Source of the DNA: Prorocentrum cordatum
Taxonomy: Eukaryota; Sar; Dinophyceae; Prorocentrales; Prorocentraceae
Direction: 5' to 3'
NCBI GenBank assembly: GCA_963575745.1
Contig: CAUYUJ010008080.1
Coordinates: forward strand, 135,700-199,699
Length of the DNA stretch: 64,000 nucleotides
This document shows positions 1 to 9,950 of the stretch, piece after piece (within the stretch, counting starts at the first letter, position 1; the number at the start of each line of letters is the position of its first letter). The notes under the pieces were generated by a model. The model did not search any database. It was given only the letters and a program-made list of their open reading frames with translations, and had not been told where the DNA came from. A program made the position numbers and the translations under genes.

Positions 1-48
1 GAGGTCTCAAATGATCTGCGTTGCCCTCGACTCCGCCGTGGCCCCCAA

Positions 49-195
49 GAGTTCACGAAACTGGCGACGGTTGCGCAGTTCGCAGCCACCCAAGGAGCCG
101 CGAGGTCTCGGCTGGGTCCGCGTACAACTCTACTCCGCTGGAACTCCCATGAGCCCACGAAACTGGCGACACTAGCGCAGCTTGCAGCCCCCAAG
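49..195. repeat. two-copy direct repeat
   Basis: The motif ACGAAACTGGCGAC followed by a GCGCAG...GCAGCC block occurs at about 55-95 and again at about 155-195, roughly 100 bases apart. It is an imperfect tandem duplication at the window edge, and more copies may lie to the left. No gene was seen in 1-550. Confidence 0.6.
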
Positions 196-549
196 AGGAC
201 GCTCAATATGCAGGAGGACACGCAAGATGCAGGCAGAGGTAGGCGGAGGTGGTGGGGAAGGGGACGCGCGAGCAGTGCTCTATTCAAAACGAGAACCCAA
301 CACACAGAAGGGTAGGGAATGAAACACGCTGGAATTCACACATTTGTATTATGTATGCTTTCCTTGCGTTCGGAACGCTTTCGGTGTTTCAAAGTGGTGT
401 GGTGCTCCCGCTGCAGCGTCGTGCGAAAACTATCTAGATCCGAATCCCTCCTCACCGTTGCCCCCGCTCCGTTCCCCTCCTGCGACCTTCGCTGGTCCTC
501 GTGCTCCTCCCGCTCCTGCGGCTCCTGCTACTGCTGCTGCTGTTCCTAA

Positions 550-722
550 CCGTCCTTCTTCTTCCTCATCCTCTTCCTCTTCCTCCTGCTCGTCCTGCAG
601 ATCATCCGCCAAATGATCCTCCTCCTCCTCCTCTTCCTCCTCCTCCTCCTCCTCCTCCTCCTTCGCATCCCCCTTCGCCTCCACCTATTGCTCAACCTCG
701 TCCTCCTCCTCCTCCTCCAAAT
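550..722. repeat. CTC/TTC triplet microsatellite
   Basis: An imperfect (TCC)n tract, pyrimidine-rich on the plus strand. Its proline/serine/leucine or Glu/Arg translations are low-complexity artefacts. The stretch 723-1060 between this tract and the next frame shows no recognisable gene. Confidence 0.85.
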
Positions 723-1105
723 GCACAAAGCTCACCTTTTGCGCATGGCACGATTGTGTCCTTTTCGGGGTTCTAGGTGCGCAATGACACCCGTCGGCGG
801 ATATAGAGAAAATCAGCGTCATGAGAAGGGATGGGTGGGAGGTCTCCTCCTCCTGGAGCTGCAGGGGAGCAACAGCGTCCACAGCGGTGGCGGCAGTGCG
901 GCGGAGGCGCCCGGGATAGTGGTGAGCGAGCTCCAGAACCTGGCTTCCGCCCCGCTGGCCCGGCGCTCCGCCCCCTGTCCCCGCTCTCTGCCTCCTCCCG
1001 CCTCTCCTCTTGCCCCCCCTCGCCCTCCTCCTCCCTCCTCCCCACCCACTCCCTCCTCTTCGTTTTGGTGCAAGCGGTCGCACGGCCTCGCTCCCTCCCT
1101 GCGGG

Positions 1106-1912
1106 ATGGCGCGGCTTGGAGGAGCTTCGTCTGCGCCCGACGTAACCTCCTTGGTGGAGGCAGCTGTCCGCGACGCAGTCCTCGCTCGAGCGCCGCAATG
1201 TACTGTCGCTGCTGTGGCGCGCTCGGCTTGATCGGCATCACTGTGGGCGATCGCCGGGCGGTCAGTGCAACCTGCTGCCGACGGTGCTGCTGTGGCCGAC
1301 GACTCTCGCCCTACGCGCTCCAAGTCTGCTGCGGTTGCCCTGGCGGAGCGGCGGCGGCGGCACGCCCACGGAAGGCGGAGGCGCATAATGCGGCTCGTGG
1401 CGGTGGCGACGCCAGTGACGGTGGAGCTGTGGCCTCGCCGCCGAGGACGACGACGAGCTGGACGACGCCTGGTCGGACACGCCCGGTGGCGCTGCCGCTG
1501 CCAGCGCCGAGGCAGGGCCCTGCGTGCCAGTGAGGCGGCGGCGGAAGCGGAGTCTCGCGGGAGTGTCGGCCTGGGCGGAGCCTGCCGCCGCGCCGGTGGC
1601 GGCGGCAGCGGCTGGCCTGTGCGGAGGCGGCGCCTCGTCGGCCTGGGCTCGACCGTCGGCCTCGGAGTGCGCCAGCGGGCGAAGCTCTTGCCGGGTGACG
1701 TCAGGCCTCGTCGGCCGCTCCCCGTCGGCACCGAGCTGCCGGACCTGCGGGAGCGGGCGCGGCGGGTGCTCGCGAGCATGCCGCAGGCGGGCCGTGGCGG
1801 CTCTTCCCCCCCCCGTGGGGCCCCGCCGTGGCAGTCAGGGAGGTGCTCTGCCGCGTGGTGCCAGCGGCGCTCTAGGTGGTCCTTCTCGCGGTCGGGGGGC
1901 TCAGGGCTGGTA
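1106..1912 (+). pseudogene. degenerate LINE ORF1-like reading frame
   Basis: A frame opens at ATG 1106 (MARLGGASSAPDV...) and runs to an in-frame TGA at 1229-1231. It then continues in the same frame through an Arg-rich block (about 1340-1390) and appears to shift by one base into an acidic stretch (EDDDELDDAWSD, about 1440-1480) and a Cys/Arg/Ala-rich tail ending near 1912. The order (helical Ala-rich N-terminus, Arg cluster, acidic DDAW motif) matches the frame at 15311, which also has DDAWAD. I infer the gag-like first frame of a non-LTR retrotransposon. It is broken by at least one stop and one frameshift. An RNase H fragment follows directly, so the middle of the element is missing. Confidence 0.4.
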
Positions 1913-2007
1913 AGGTCCAGTCAGTGGATGTGCCTGTCAACCTCCTCCTCCTCCTCCTCACAATTTCAGGCCTTCTCACGGGGAGGGTTCAGACCGCCCC
2001 GAGGGGT

Positions 2008-2471
2008 GAATTGAGAGCGCTCGAATGGGCAGTCAGAGGCTCAGCAGGGCCTACTATAGACGTGACGGACAACGAAGCTGTCTGCAGTTTGGTACAGCAA
2101 GCATTTTTTGGTTCGGGAGAATTGAGCTCACTCTCGCGTGACCAGGGATCCTTCGGAATTTGTGGTGGTGCAAACCTCCCCTTACATGCAGCCCGTAGGA
2201 TACGTCATGAATTGATGAGGTTGCCGATGCACTGGCAGATGGCGCAGCGGAGAGGCACATAATCAGTGCCGATGTGAGAGCAATAATCTGCAATATTGAA
2301 CGTACACCAGGATTGATCAGGAGACGGCTGCTTCGAACCACAGTCGAAGCAACCGCAACTGAAACAGATGCCGAGCGTGAAACCCGCGATTCTCGTTCCC
2401 AAGCTAATCCTGAGGGTGTTGCAGCTCCGCCACCTCCCCGTCCCCTGTCCAACTGCTGCTGCACAATTTAG
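2008..2471 (+). pseudogene. LINE RNase H domain relic
   Basis: Translation from 2008 gives ELRALEWAV...IDVTDNEAV, the RNase H pattern of a catalytic Glu in an ALEWA helix followed by the catalytic Asp of TDN (codon 2068-2070). After a frameshift, 2211-2260 reads IDEVADALADGAAERH, the C-terminal RNase H block in which an Asn/Asp-Glu precedes ADALA. Roughly 70 more codons follow to a stop at 2471. RNase H at the 3' end is usual for dinoflagellate-type LINEs. Two frames are needed to read it, so it is dead. Confidence 0.6.
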
Positions 2472-2934
2472 CACGCCACACGTCCTTCGTGAAAGTGGTC
2501 TCCAGTGTCTGCGCTGTAAGAGTAGCGCCTCCGCCACCACTGCTTAGGGGTGGCTGGCCATTCCTTGCACTTCTGTCGTCACTGTGTATTCTCGTGTCTT
2601 ACGCCAACTGCAGAGGATCAAGCTGCACATTGCTGTGTGTGTGTGTGTGTGGGCGCACGGGACTCATAACTCAATGCGCCATCACGCTCTTGGGGTCTGG
2701 TTCTGTGGGATGTGCGTTTTTCTTGGTTCCGCGAATGTTCGGGCTGGGCCTCAACGGCCGTGTTCCCAGCCCCCTGACGATACCAGGAAGGAAGACGCGG
2801 GGGGTATCCGTGAGGGGCTCCTCCCCCAGGCCTGAGCTGCGCTGCGAATGCCGTGCCCTTTTGCCTCGAACTTTCATTTGACGCCGTCACTTGGCTGTTC
2901 CTATCTCTGCACGGGGATGCATTCCTACTCCTGT
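2472..2934. other. no gene seen
   Basis: Contains a short (TG)n run at about 2634-2651. No supported coding or RNA feature was found. Confidence 0.5.
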
Positions 2935-3365
2935 TTCCTATTCCTCCTCCTCCTCCTCCTCCTGATCTTCCCCCTCTGCTCCTCGTGGGCCTTCTCCTCG
3001 TGCTCCTCCTCCCGCTCGTCTTCGCTCCTACTCCCGCTTGTGTTCTTCCTCCTCTTCTTCTTCTTCTGCTTCTTCTTCCTCCTCCTCCTCCTCCTCCTCC
3101 TCCTTCTCGTCCTTCTCCTGGTCCTTCTCCTGGTCCTTTTCCTGGTCCTTCTCCTGGTCCCCTTGCTATTCCCACCCCTCCTGTCCCTAACTCAGCCGGA
3201 TAAGAAATGGGCCAGACCTTTCGACTACCCTGCTTTTCCTCCTCCTCCTCCTCCTCTCCCGTCGCCTCCTCTTCCTCCCTTTCTTCCTCCACCTCCTCCT
3301 CCACCACCTCCTCCTCCTCCTCCTCCATCTCTTCCTCCGCCTCCTCCCGAGTTGAGGCTTCCACG
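2935..3365. repeat. CTC/TTC microsatellite with a 12-base sub-repeat
   Basis: Two imperfect (CTC)n blocks (2941-3110 and 3236-3345). Between them is a perfect short minisatellite, TCCTGGTCCTTC-type with 12-base units, at about 3112-3160. Pyrimidine-rich on the plus strand. Confidence 0.85.
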
Positions 3366-3486
3366 GTAATTTAGGGTGCAGGCTTGCCTGCGAGCTACCA
3401 CACCAGCTCACGCTGAGCGCATCCAGCGCTTGTCACCTGGCCACGTCGCTCGAAGAGCCGCCATTTCCGCCTCTCACCCATCCTTC

Positions 3487-3572
3487 CCCTCCTCCTCCTC
3501 CTCCTCCTCCTCCTCCTCCTCCTCCTCCTCCTCCTCCTCCCCCTCCTCCTCCTCATCCTCCTCCGCTTTCTC
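3487..3572. repeat. (CTC)n microsatellite
   Basis: A nearly pure CTC triplet run of about 27 units with one CCC and one CAT interruption at its end. Confidence 0.9.
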
Positions 3573-3645
3573 CATCGCTGCTTCCCCTTCCATCGGTTTC
3601 GTCTTCCCTCTCGCTCTCACCCCCGCTGGTCCTACTTCAACGGTG

Positions 3646-3921
3646 TCACTTGCATGCCTTGCATTTCAGGGTGCCCTGCACATCACGCGCGACGTTGCTA
3701 CTGTCCACGACGAAGGCCGACTTCGGCAATTTCTTCTGGCACTTGCCACTACATTGATAGGCTTGCCAACTGCGCGCCGTGAACCCGTCGGCAATACAAT
3801 CTGCACATGCAACTCGACTCTTCATCGTGAAGTGCTTACTCTCTTGGTCGTCGCTGATGTGCTGCTGCCGAGCGAACTCCTTCTTGCACGATGCACACGT
3901 CAACAATCGCTTCAACCGCTT
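3646..3921 (-). CDS. partial Cys-rich zinc-ribbon protein (Stc1-like?)
   Basis: The minus strand encodes about 91 residues with four paired-cysteine motifs: CASC (near residue 7), CADC (37), CSGKC (55) and CKAC (85). The linker reads WQAYQCSGKCQKKLPKSAF. Regular CxxC spacing and a stop straight after the last pair mark a small zinc-binding module and a natural C-terminus. The arrangement recalls Stc1-type domains that I associate with dinoflagellate protein families, but this is from memory, not a search. There is no ATG before the first Cys pair: the frame is limited upstream by a stop at 3922-3924 and the first Met is internal. It is therefore either the last exon of a spliced gene whose other exons I could not find, or a 5'-truncated copy. 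Confidence 0.5.
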   Translation of the reverse strand, partial: KRLKRLLTCASCKKEFARQQHISDDQESKHFTMKSRVACADCIADGFTARSWQAYQCSGKCQKKLPKSAFVVDSSNVARDVQGTLKCKACK

Positions 3922-3949
3922 CTACAGTCGCTTCAATCTTCTAGGCGTC

Positions 3950-4180
3950 CACCCCAAGACGCCCCCGGGAGGCCCCAGAAGGCACACAGGATAACCCGAA
4001 AGCACAAAAGAGGGTCCGAAAAAGCTCCCATGACTCACCAAGAGGCCCCGCCAAAGCCCAAAAGAGGCCGTGGAGGCTCCGAAACGGCACCCAATATGTC
4101 TCAAAGCTGCCTCCCCAAGGCCCCAGAGGTAACTCGCCAAACAAACCAAAACAAGGGGTCGGCGGATGTGGCGCAAGCCT
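3950..4180. repeat. GGCCCCAAGA-type minisatellite, short block
   Basis: Irregular 10-13 base units around CCAAGAGGCCCC / CCAAAAGAGGCC. Same family as the blocks at 19330-19460, 29155-29560, 39120-39660, 53690-54400 and 63210-64000. Confidence 0.55.
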
Positions 4181-4436
4181 ATAGAATCTGGAAAACGATT
4201 TTGGAATCTACGAAAACATCCGGAAACCTCGAACATCGAAGCGACGATGCCCCCTTTCTCTCTGCCTCCTGCCGCTCAACGGCACGGCAATGGCACTCGG
4301 CGATGACCCCACTGACCACGTAGTTCGGCTCGGGGTGGTCCTTCGGTCGGCTGGCTGGGGCCACTCTTTTTTCCCCCCTGCGGGGGACGAGTGCCCAGGA
4401 TGAAGATGAGGAGTGCAATTCGGATGACAGGGGAGC

Positions 4437-4663
4437 AGGAGGAGGAGGAGGAGGAGGAGGAGGAGGAGGAGGAGGAGAAAATGGAGTTGGGGTAGAAAGA
4501 GGCCTCGGGGCTCATGAGGCTCGTCCATGTGCCGCGGACACGATTATGTAGCACGACAGAGGGAAGAAGGAAGGGAAGGAGCAGGGAGAATCTGAGGAGT
4601 AGAATGGTCGTCGTGATGCTGCTGCTGCTGATGATGATGCTGATGCTGATGCTGATGCTGATT

Positions 4664-4714
<51 letters not shown>

Positions 4715-4741
4715 GTGGTGGTGATGATGATGATGATGCTG
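4437..4741. repeat. (GAG)n and (GAT)n microsatellites
   Basis: A GGA run at 4437-4476 and a GAT/GCT-GAT run at 4617-4738, both purine-rich on the plus strand, separated by about 140 unremarkable bases. Confidence 0.9.
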
Positions 4742-4859
4742 GGGAGGCGGAGGCCGAGCGTCCCCAAGAAAACTCCATCCACAATCATCGACGTGCCCCT
4801 GCACAGTGCGGGAGGTCAGCGTGGGCGAAGTCCGCCCCCTCGGAGTCCGATGGCACCCA

Positions 4860-5203
4860 TCAGCCTAACCCTCCCCGTTTTTTTTTGTGAGGGAGGCAAT
4901 GGACATCGTAAAGGATCGCCGCAAACTGCGGCCGAGGAAAGGAGCAAGGACAGCGGGCCAACACTTGGAGCATCGACGGCGGCAAGGGCGTGCCAGCAGC
5001 TGGGGCCGCCCAGGTAAGGAATCCGGGGCACCTTGCGTAGTGAGCGAGAGAGTCTGGGGCATTGCAGTCCACGGTGCATCGAGGGTCAGGGTTGCGAAGA
5101 CGGGCGTCGCACACCCACCCGCCCGTCCAGGTGCGAACGGCTGCCATCCTCCACGAGCGGGAAGGGAAGCGCTGAGCATCTCCTGAACCTCCGCCCAGCC
5201 CAC
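4860..5203 (-). pseudogene. LINE C-terminal Cys/His region relic
   Basis: On the minus strand 5147-4860 reads WVCDARLRNPD...CTVDCNAPDSLAHYARCPGF, the Cys-x-x-x-Cys...His-x-x-x-x-Cys pattern (C-NAPDSLAHYARCP) found after the reverse transcriptase in many non-LTR retrotransposons, as in zf-RVT-like tails. Continuing upstream needs another frame (WAEVQEMLSASLP...), so there is at least one frameshift. Only the 3' end of the element is present. Confidence 0.5.
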
Positions 5204-5324
5204 GCGCTGCAGCTCTTTGACCCCCAGGTTAAATCAACGGCCAAGCTGCTTCTGAATGACGCGGAAGAGGGCGCCTTCAGAGAAGTGCGCTTCATCTGTG
5301 CATATATAGATATGCAGGGACATT

Positions 5325-6265
5325 AGTGTTTGTAGCGCCGTGTTTTTATGTAAAACACAATGGTTTTAACGCAATGTTTGTTGACGCAGTATGTTCAACA
5401 CATGTTTACGTAAGTGTTACGCAATCTGTTGTTTATTTCGCGTGTTTTTGTATCGTGTTTTACTAAGCGTTTTTTTTTCTCCAGTTTTGGAAGATGTGTT
5501 CGACGCAACGTTTTAAACGCAGTGCTTGTTTGTTGCACACTGTTTGCAACGCAGTGTTGTTTTACGTCGTGTTTTCAGCGCAATGGTTAGAGAGGTCAAA
5601 GCATGCACCCCCAACGCTAACCACCCCGCCCACAGAAGGAATCGAAGAGGGCAGGGCTGTTCAGTAAATGCCCAGGGTCGTTTTAGTAAACTCCAATTGT
5701 CGGGTCCAGGCGGTTTTTCCTCACTTGAATGCCGTTTTACATAATGTTGTTCGACGCAGTGTTTCTTACGCCTTGTTTTGAACGCAGTGTTTTTTTGACG
5801 CAGCGGTTTAAATGCTGTGATTTCAACGCAATGTTGTTTACGCAGTACTTTTACTTCAGTGTTTTGTTACGCAGTATTTTTCAACGTCTTGTTTCTTGCG
5901 CAATGTTTTTTACACATTTTTTTTGTAAATCCATGTTTGTGTTACGCAATGGTTCTTAACGCAGTTTTTCTTGGAACGGAAGGTTTTTACACAGTGATTT
6001 CGACGCAGTGTTTTAACGCATTTCCCCCCCCAGTGTGTTTCACGCAGTGTTTATTACGCAGTGTTTTTCACAGAGTGTTTTTTTGTTACGCAAGGGTTTC
6101 TACGCAGTTTCGTGTGTCTACGCAGTGCTTGTTACACGATTTGTTTCACGCAATGTATTTTACGAACTTTTGCTTTTCACGTCGTGTTTTTTACACAGAA
6201 TGTTTATGCGTAGTTGTTTCTATGCAGTGTTTCCTGCTTGGTGTTTGTACGCTTTGTGTTTGAGC
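5325..6265. repeat. degenerate 12-base minisatellite (ACGCAGTGTTTT)
   Basis: About 0.9 kb of AT-rich DNA built from irregular copies of ACGCAGTGTTT with T-run length variation (for example 5745-5800, 6000-6075, 6120-6210). It is a sharp compositional island in GC-rich surroundings. Its Phe/Cys/Val translations are repeat artefacts. Confidence 0.8.
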
Positions 6266-6342
6266 CCGCGCCTTTCAATCATCGTTCTTGGAGGCGCGCG
6301 CTAAAACACTGCTTCGAAAAAACTGCGTAAGCAAAACTCTGC

Positions 6343-6735
6343 GTAGGTGAATTCCGCGTTTCGGGCCGGCTTTCGGGTTTCGGTTTTCTGGCTTCGGATT
6401 TCTGGTTTTCGGGTTCCGCGTTTCGGGCCGGCTTTCGGGTTTCGGTTTTCTGGCTTCGGGTTTCCTGCTTTTTTGGGTTCCGCGTTTCTTGGCGGCTTTT
6501 CGGTTTCGATTCTCTGGCTTCGGATTTCTGACTTTTGGGTTCGGCGTTTCGGGCTGGCTGTCGGGTTTCGATTTTCTGACTTTGGTTCCGCGTTTCGGGC
6601 TGGCTTTCGGGTTTCGGTCTTCTGGCTTCGGATTTTCAATTTTCTTGTCTCCGCGCTTCGGGGTTTCGGTTTCGATTGTCTGGGATTTTCTGGCTTCGAG
6701 TTTCGGTTTGCGGGCTTCGCGTTTCGACTTTCAAT
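6343..6735. repeat. 62-base minisatellite, about 6 copies
   Basis: Units start TTCCGCGTTTCGGGC and contain TTTCGGGTTTCGGTTTTCTGG, with internal sub-repetition. Later copies are more diverged and of unequal length. The array sits between two arrays of CGCAGT/ACGTAG type. Confidence 0.8.
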
Positions 6736-6739
6736 TTTG

Positions 6740-6845
6740 CAACGCCTGGTACAGCGCCTGGCACAGCACCTGGTACAGCGCCTGGCACAGCGCCTAGTGC
6801 AGCGCCTAGTACAGCGCCTGGTACAGCGCCTCACGCAGCGCCTTA
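6740..6845. repeat. 12-base minisatellite (TACAGCGCCTGG)
   Basis: About nine units of TACAGCGCCTGG / CACAGCGCCTAG directly abut the 62-base array. The unit is four codons long, so all frames stay open. Confidence 0.8.
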
Positions 6846-6871
6846 TCGGGCGGCGCACTTAATAAAAAACG

Positions 6872-7045
6872 ATGCGTGGTAGAAAACATTACGTAGAAGG
6901 AAGTTCTACGTATAACAAAACACTTCGTCGTAGAAACCACTACGTAGTAGAAAGCACAAGTAGTAGAACGCACGATGTAGTAGAATCCATTACGTACTAG
7001 ACAACACTACGTAATACAAAACACGAGGTAATAGAAAACACGGCG
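6872..7045. repeat. ACGTAGTAGAAA minisatellite
   Basis: Roughly 20-base units such as CACTACGTAGTAGAAA and CATTACGTACTAGACAA. The core AACACTACGTA resembles the reverse complement of the ACGCAGTGTTT unit at 5325-6265, so the two arrays may be inverted relatives flanking the central ones. Confidence 0.7.
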
Positions 7046-7126
7046 TCGATGCGGACGTGCGGAAAAGGGCAATGGAAGCCTCACGAAGGTGGGAACCATA
7101 CGGAAACCCTCTTTCTGCTCTCGGTG

Positions 7127-7850
7127 GCCCTCCTCCTCCTCCTCCTCCTCCTCCTCCTCCTCCTCCTCCCTGCTCCTCCTCCTCCTCCTCCTTCTCCTCC
7201 TCCTCCTCCTCCTCCTCCTCCTCCTCCTCCTCTCCCTCCCCCTCCCCTTCCCCCTCCTCTGGGCATGCCCGACTTCGCGCTGGGGCGGCGCGCGGAGCTC
7301 GGGGGCCGGCAGCCGCCCTTGCGCTGAATCAAGGGGGGTGAGGCCCCAAAGAAGCGCACCTCTCCGCTGCCCGTGCCCCGGGTGCGGGCGAGCTCCACGA
7401 GCAACGAGCTCCACGAGCAAGCACACCCACCTCGACCTCCCATCCTCCTCCTTATCCTCTTCCTGCTCCTCCTCGAGCCTACTCCTCCTCCTCCTCCTCC
7501 TCCACCTCCTTTTCCTCCTTCTGTCCTCCTCCTCCTTCTCCTCCTCCTCCTTCTCCTCCTCCTCTTCCTCCTCCTCCTCCTCCTTTCCTCCTCCTCCTCC
7601 AATTCCTCCTCCTCCTCCTCCTCCCCCTCCTCCTCTGCCTCATCCTCCTCCTTCTCCTCCTCCTCCCCCTCCTCCTCCTTCTCCTCCTCCTCCTCCTCCT
7701 CCTCCTCGTCCTTCTCTCCTCCTCCTCCTCCTCCTCCTCCTCCTCCTCCTCGTCCTCCTCCTGCTCCTCCTGCTCCCCCTCCTCCTCCTCCTCCTCCTCC
7801 TCCTCCTCCTCCTCCTCCTCCTTTCCCTCCCCCCCAGTGCGCTCGGCCGG
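7127..7850. repeat. large (CTC)n microsatellite in two blocks
   Basis: Blocks at 7130-7255 and 7440-7845 of imperfect CTC/CTT triplets, with a unique GC-rich spacer (7256-7440). Confidence 0.9.
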
Positions 7851-7854
7851 AGAG

Positions 7855-8360
7855 GCTGTCCCAGGCGGAGGGCAGGGTGCCCCAGTAGTTCGCCGGCTCC
7901 TGGCCGCCGCGCCCCCCCGCGCGCGCCGCGGCTCCCGCCCTGGCCGCCGCCGTCGCCGCCGCCACACGGATGCCTTTTACGTTAGCGGCGAGGCAGAACT
8001 GCACCAGCGAGCAGCGATCTCGGGCAACCGATGCGCGAATCGGCCGGTGCGACGGACAGGGCGGCCGCGAAGGACAGGAGCAGGCGGAGGGCACTCAGAC
8101 GCGCAGGGACTCCACGCCTCAAGAATGCAGCCAACCCGTGTAACAATGACGCGCGATCAGGATGCCAGGGCCTTGGAAGGCCACTTCGAAGCTTTTCGAG
8201 GGGGCGCGGCCAACGAGAGTGGCCAAGGATGGACCGAGGAGGCAAGGATGCACGGGTACCCTTGGGAAGCTTGCCCATCCCTAAAATGCGGGGTGACTGT
8301 AGGACCGCCGTCGTCGCCGCCGCCTCCGTCCCAAGAAGAGGACCTCCTCGCGCTGCGACA
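7855..8360. other. unassigned GC-rich open region
   Basis: Both strands are open for 80-120 codons, which is expected at this GC content. The minus strand 8094-7838 has the less repetitive translation (FCLAANVKGIRVAAAT...EPANYWGTLPSAWDSL) and could be an exon, but I recognise no family and cannot place splice sites. Confidence 0.25.
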
Positions 8361-8364
8361 AAAA

Positions 8365-8515
8365 TCACGACGGTAGGTTTTTCGCCATTTTCGGCGTCGA
8401 GGGGCCCCCGCCGGGCCTCGGGAGCGTCAACAGAACGACCCAGGAGGAAAAACCTGTGCCCGGGAAGGGGTCCAGACTTCTGAGGGCCACGTCGTGAAGC
8501 AATCACGACGTCGGG
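8365..8515 (+). repeat. dispersed repeat family C, copy 1
   Basis: Shared core: a TTTTCGGCGTCGAGGGGCC block, a GGGAGCGTCAACAGAACGAC block, then GGGGTCCAGACTTCTG. The ends carry a short direct repeat close to CAAAAATCACGACG (8368 and about 8492). Clear relatives lie at 25785, 55520 and 63560 (plus) and 9590, 24345 and 40275 (minus). Confidence 0.7.
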
Positions 8516-8703
8516 GGCCTGGGTTCCCAGGGGGAGCAGGTGCGATCCCCGAGCTAAGACGAAGCCAGGACGAGGACCACGTCGGGTGAGGACACATCGA
8601 GAGTCTCTGAGGTCCGGCGGCTCTGGAGGATGCCTCGGGCGCCGCGGCCTTCTCAGAGCGTTCCAGAACGCTCTGGAACGCAGTTATCGTCGTCCTAGCC
8701 TTA

Positions 8704-8858
8704 GGTCGGGCATGTCCCCCTACAGGCGGATTTTGGAAGAAAAATGACGAATAGACAAAACATAATCAAACATAGTAGAAAAAAAGTCGAACTCGAACAA
8801 TCGTCCCCTGACTATTTTTCACTATTTTTGAATATTCCCCCTGTAGGAGATGCCCGAC
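8704..8858. mobile_element. MITE family A, copy 1
   Basis: Terminal inverted repeats: left GTCGGGCATGTCCCCCTACA, right ATTCCCCCTGTAGGAGATGCCCGAC. The TIR contains its own palindrome CCCCCTACAGG. The interior is AT-rich and non-coding. The element is bounded by TA (8702-8703 and 8860-8861). Allowing a three-base duplication, TTA flanks both sides. A short non-autonomous DNA transposon of Tc1/mariner-like (TA) or Harbinger-like (TWA) type is inferred. Confidence 0.75.
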
Positions 8859-8867
8859 TTAATCCTA

Positions 8868-9205
8868 GCCCCGTCCGATCGCCGCCGCTGCCGTCCCCAG
8901 AGATCCGACCCTCCAGACTTGAGGCCTCCTAGATGGGGTCCGAGTAGATGGCGTCGGAGGATCGCGCCGCATCGCCGATCCATCGAAAATGCATCGGCGA
9001 TGCATCGTGGACCTCGGCGATGCATCGGCGACGTCGACGTGAAGCCAATCGGGCTGCACATCGGGCCGCATCGCAGATGCATCGGCGATGCGGCGCGATC
9101 CTTCGACCCCATCTACTCCGACTCCATCTGGGAGGCCTAGAGCCTCGAGTCCCAGCCCCGTCCGATCGCCGCCGCTGCCGCCCCCAGAACTCCGACCCTC
9201 AAGAT
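8868..9205. repeat. palindromic element flanked by direct repeats
   Basis: Arms 8919-8982 and 9070-9140 are inverted copies (GAGTAGATGGCGTCGGAGGA against TCCTTCGACCCCATCTACTC). Between them the sequence is GATGCATCGGCGATGCATCG-rich and itself nearly palindromic. Outside the arms, a direct repeat with the core CCCGTCCGATCGCCGCCGCT lies at 8872-8915 and 9157-9200. Confidence 0.7.
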
Positions 9206-9234
9206 CCGACGCGCCGACACAAGCTTGGACAGGG

Positions 9235-9325
9235 CGGCTTCTGGCCGCGGTCGGCCTCGAGGGGCCTTCTCGCCGTGGCTCGGGAGCGTCAAGCGACTCA
9301 GGACGCAGAACGGGTCCCAGTTGGC
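9235..9325 (+). repeat. family C, partial copy
   Basis: Has GGTCGGCCTCGAGGGGCC and CTCGGGAGCGTCAAGCGACT, then breaks off where element D begins. Confidence 0.5.
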
Positions 9326-9327
9326 GG

Positions 9328-9525
9328 CGAGCAGTGGGGGGGAAGTGAGAAGGAGAAGACGGCCTTCTCAGGAGGCGGCGGGACTTCTCAGAAGCCCTCG
9401 CGCCTTTTGAAAGGTTTGTTCTGTCTTCGGGGAAGGCTTAGAAACCTTCTCAGAAGGCCGGGGGACTTGCGAGACTTCTGCGAAGGCGCGCCCCTTCTCA
9501 CTTCTCCCCTTCTCCCGCCGCCGAC
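9328..9525. repeat. palindromic element D, copy 1
   Basis: Begins with a GGCGGCGAGCAGTGGGGGGGAA-like sequence and ends with CTTCTCCCGCCGCC-type sequence in inverted relation. The interior is dense in CTTCTCAGAAG palindromes. It aligns along its length with 10185-10390. Confidence 0.65.
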
Positions 9526-9589
9526 CCAAGGAAGTGGTCCAGACCTCCAGGGCCCACACATCTCCAAAAAAAAACACGAGCAGCCGGAT

Positions 9590-9735
9590 GTCTGGGACGT
9601 GGTCATCTTTTCGCTGTGTGGGCCTCCAGGGATGTCTGGACCCCTTCCCCGCGGGACCAGACTTTCAATCCCGACTCGTTTTTGTTCACGGTCCTGGGGC
9701 CTGAAAAGGGCCCCCATGGGCAGAAACCGGTCAAA
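9590..9735 (-). repeat. family C, copy 2
   Basis: Read on the minus strand: a GTGAACAAAAACGAGTCGGG-type block, then GGGGAAGGGGTCCAGACATC. Ends are diverged. Confidence 0.6.
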
Positions 9736-9774
9736 CACCCTGCGCCTTGATTCATGTGACCAGTGCTATTCGTA

Positions 9775-9869
9775 TTATTATTATGCGTATTCTTATTCCT
9801 ATTATTCTTATTATTACTCAGATGTTTTTGGTTAGTATGTATAGATGTATATATATATATATGTATATG

Positions 9870-9900
<31 letters not shown>

Positions 9901-9950
9901 GTTTATTTATGTATGTGTACATATCATGTTGTTTATACATATTTCGCGGG
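9775..9950. repeat. TTA/TA/TATG microsatellite complex
   Basis: Runs of TATTATTA, then (TA)n and (TATG)n. A second short (TA)n lies at 10028-10046. Nothing coding was seen. Confidence 0.9.

Noticed and set aside
6301-6858. 185-codon minus frame with a Lys/Arg/Asn/Pro repeat
   Set aside because: Reads straight through two unrelated minisatellites; no non-repeat part.
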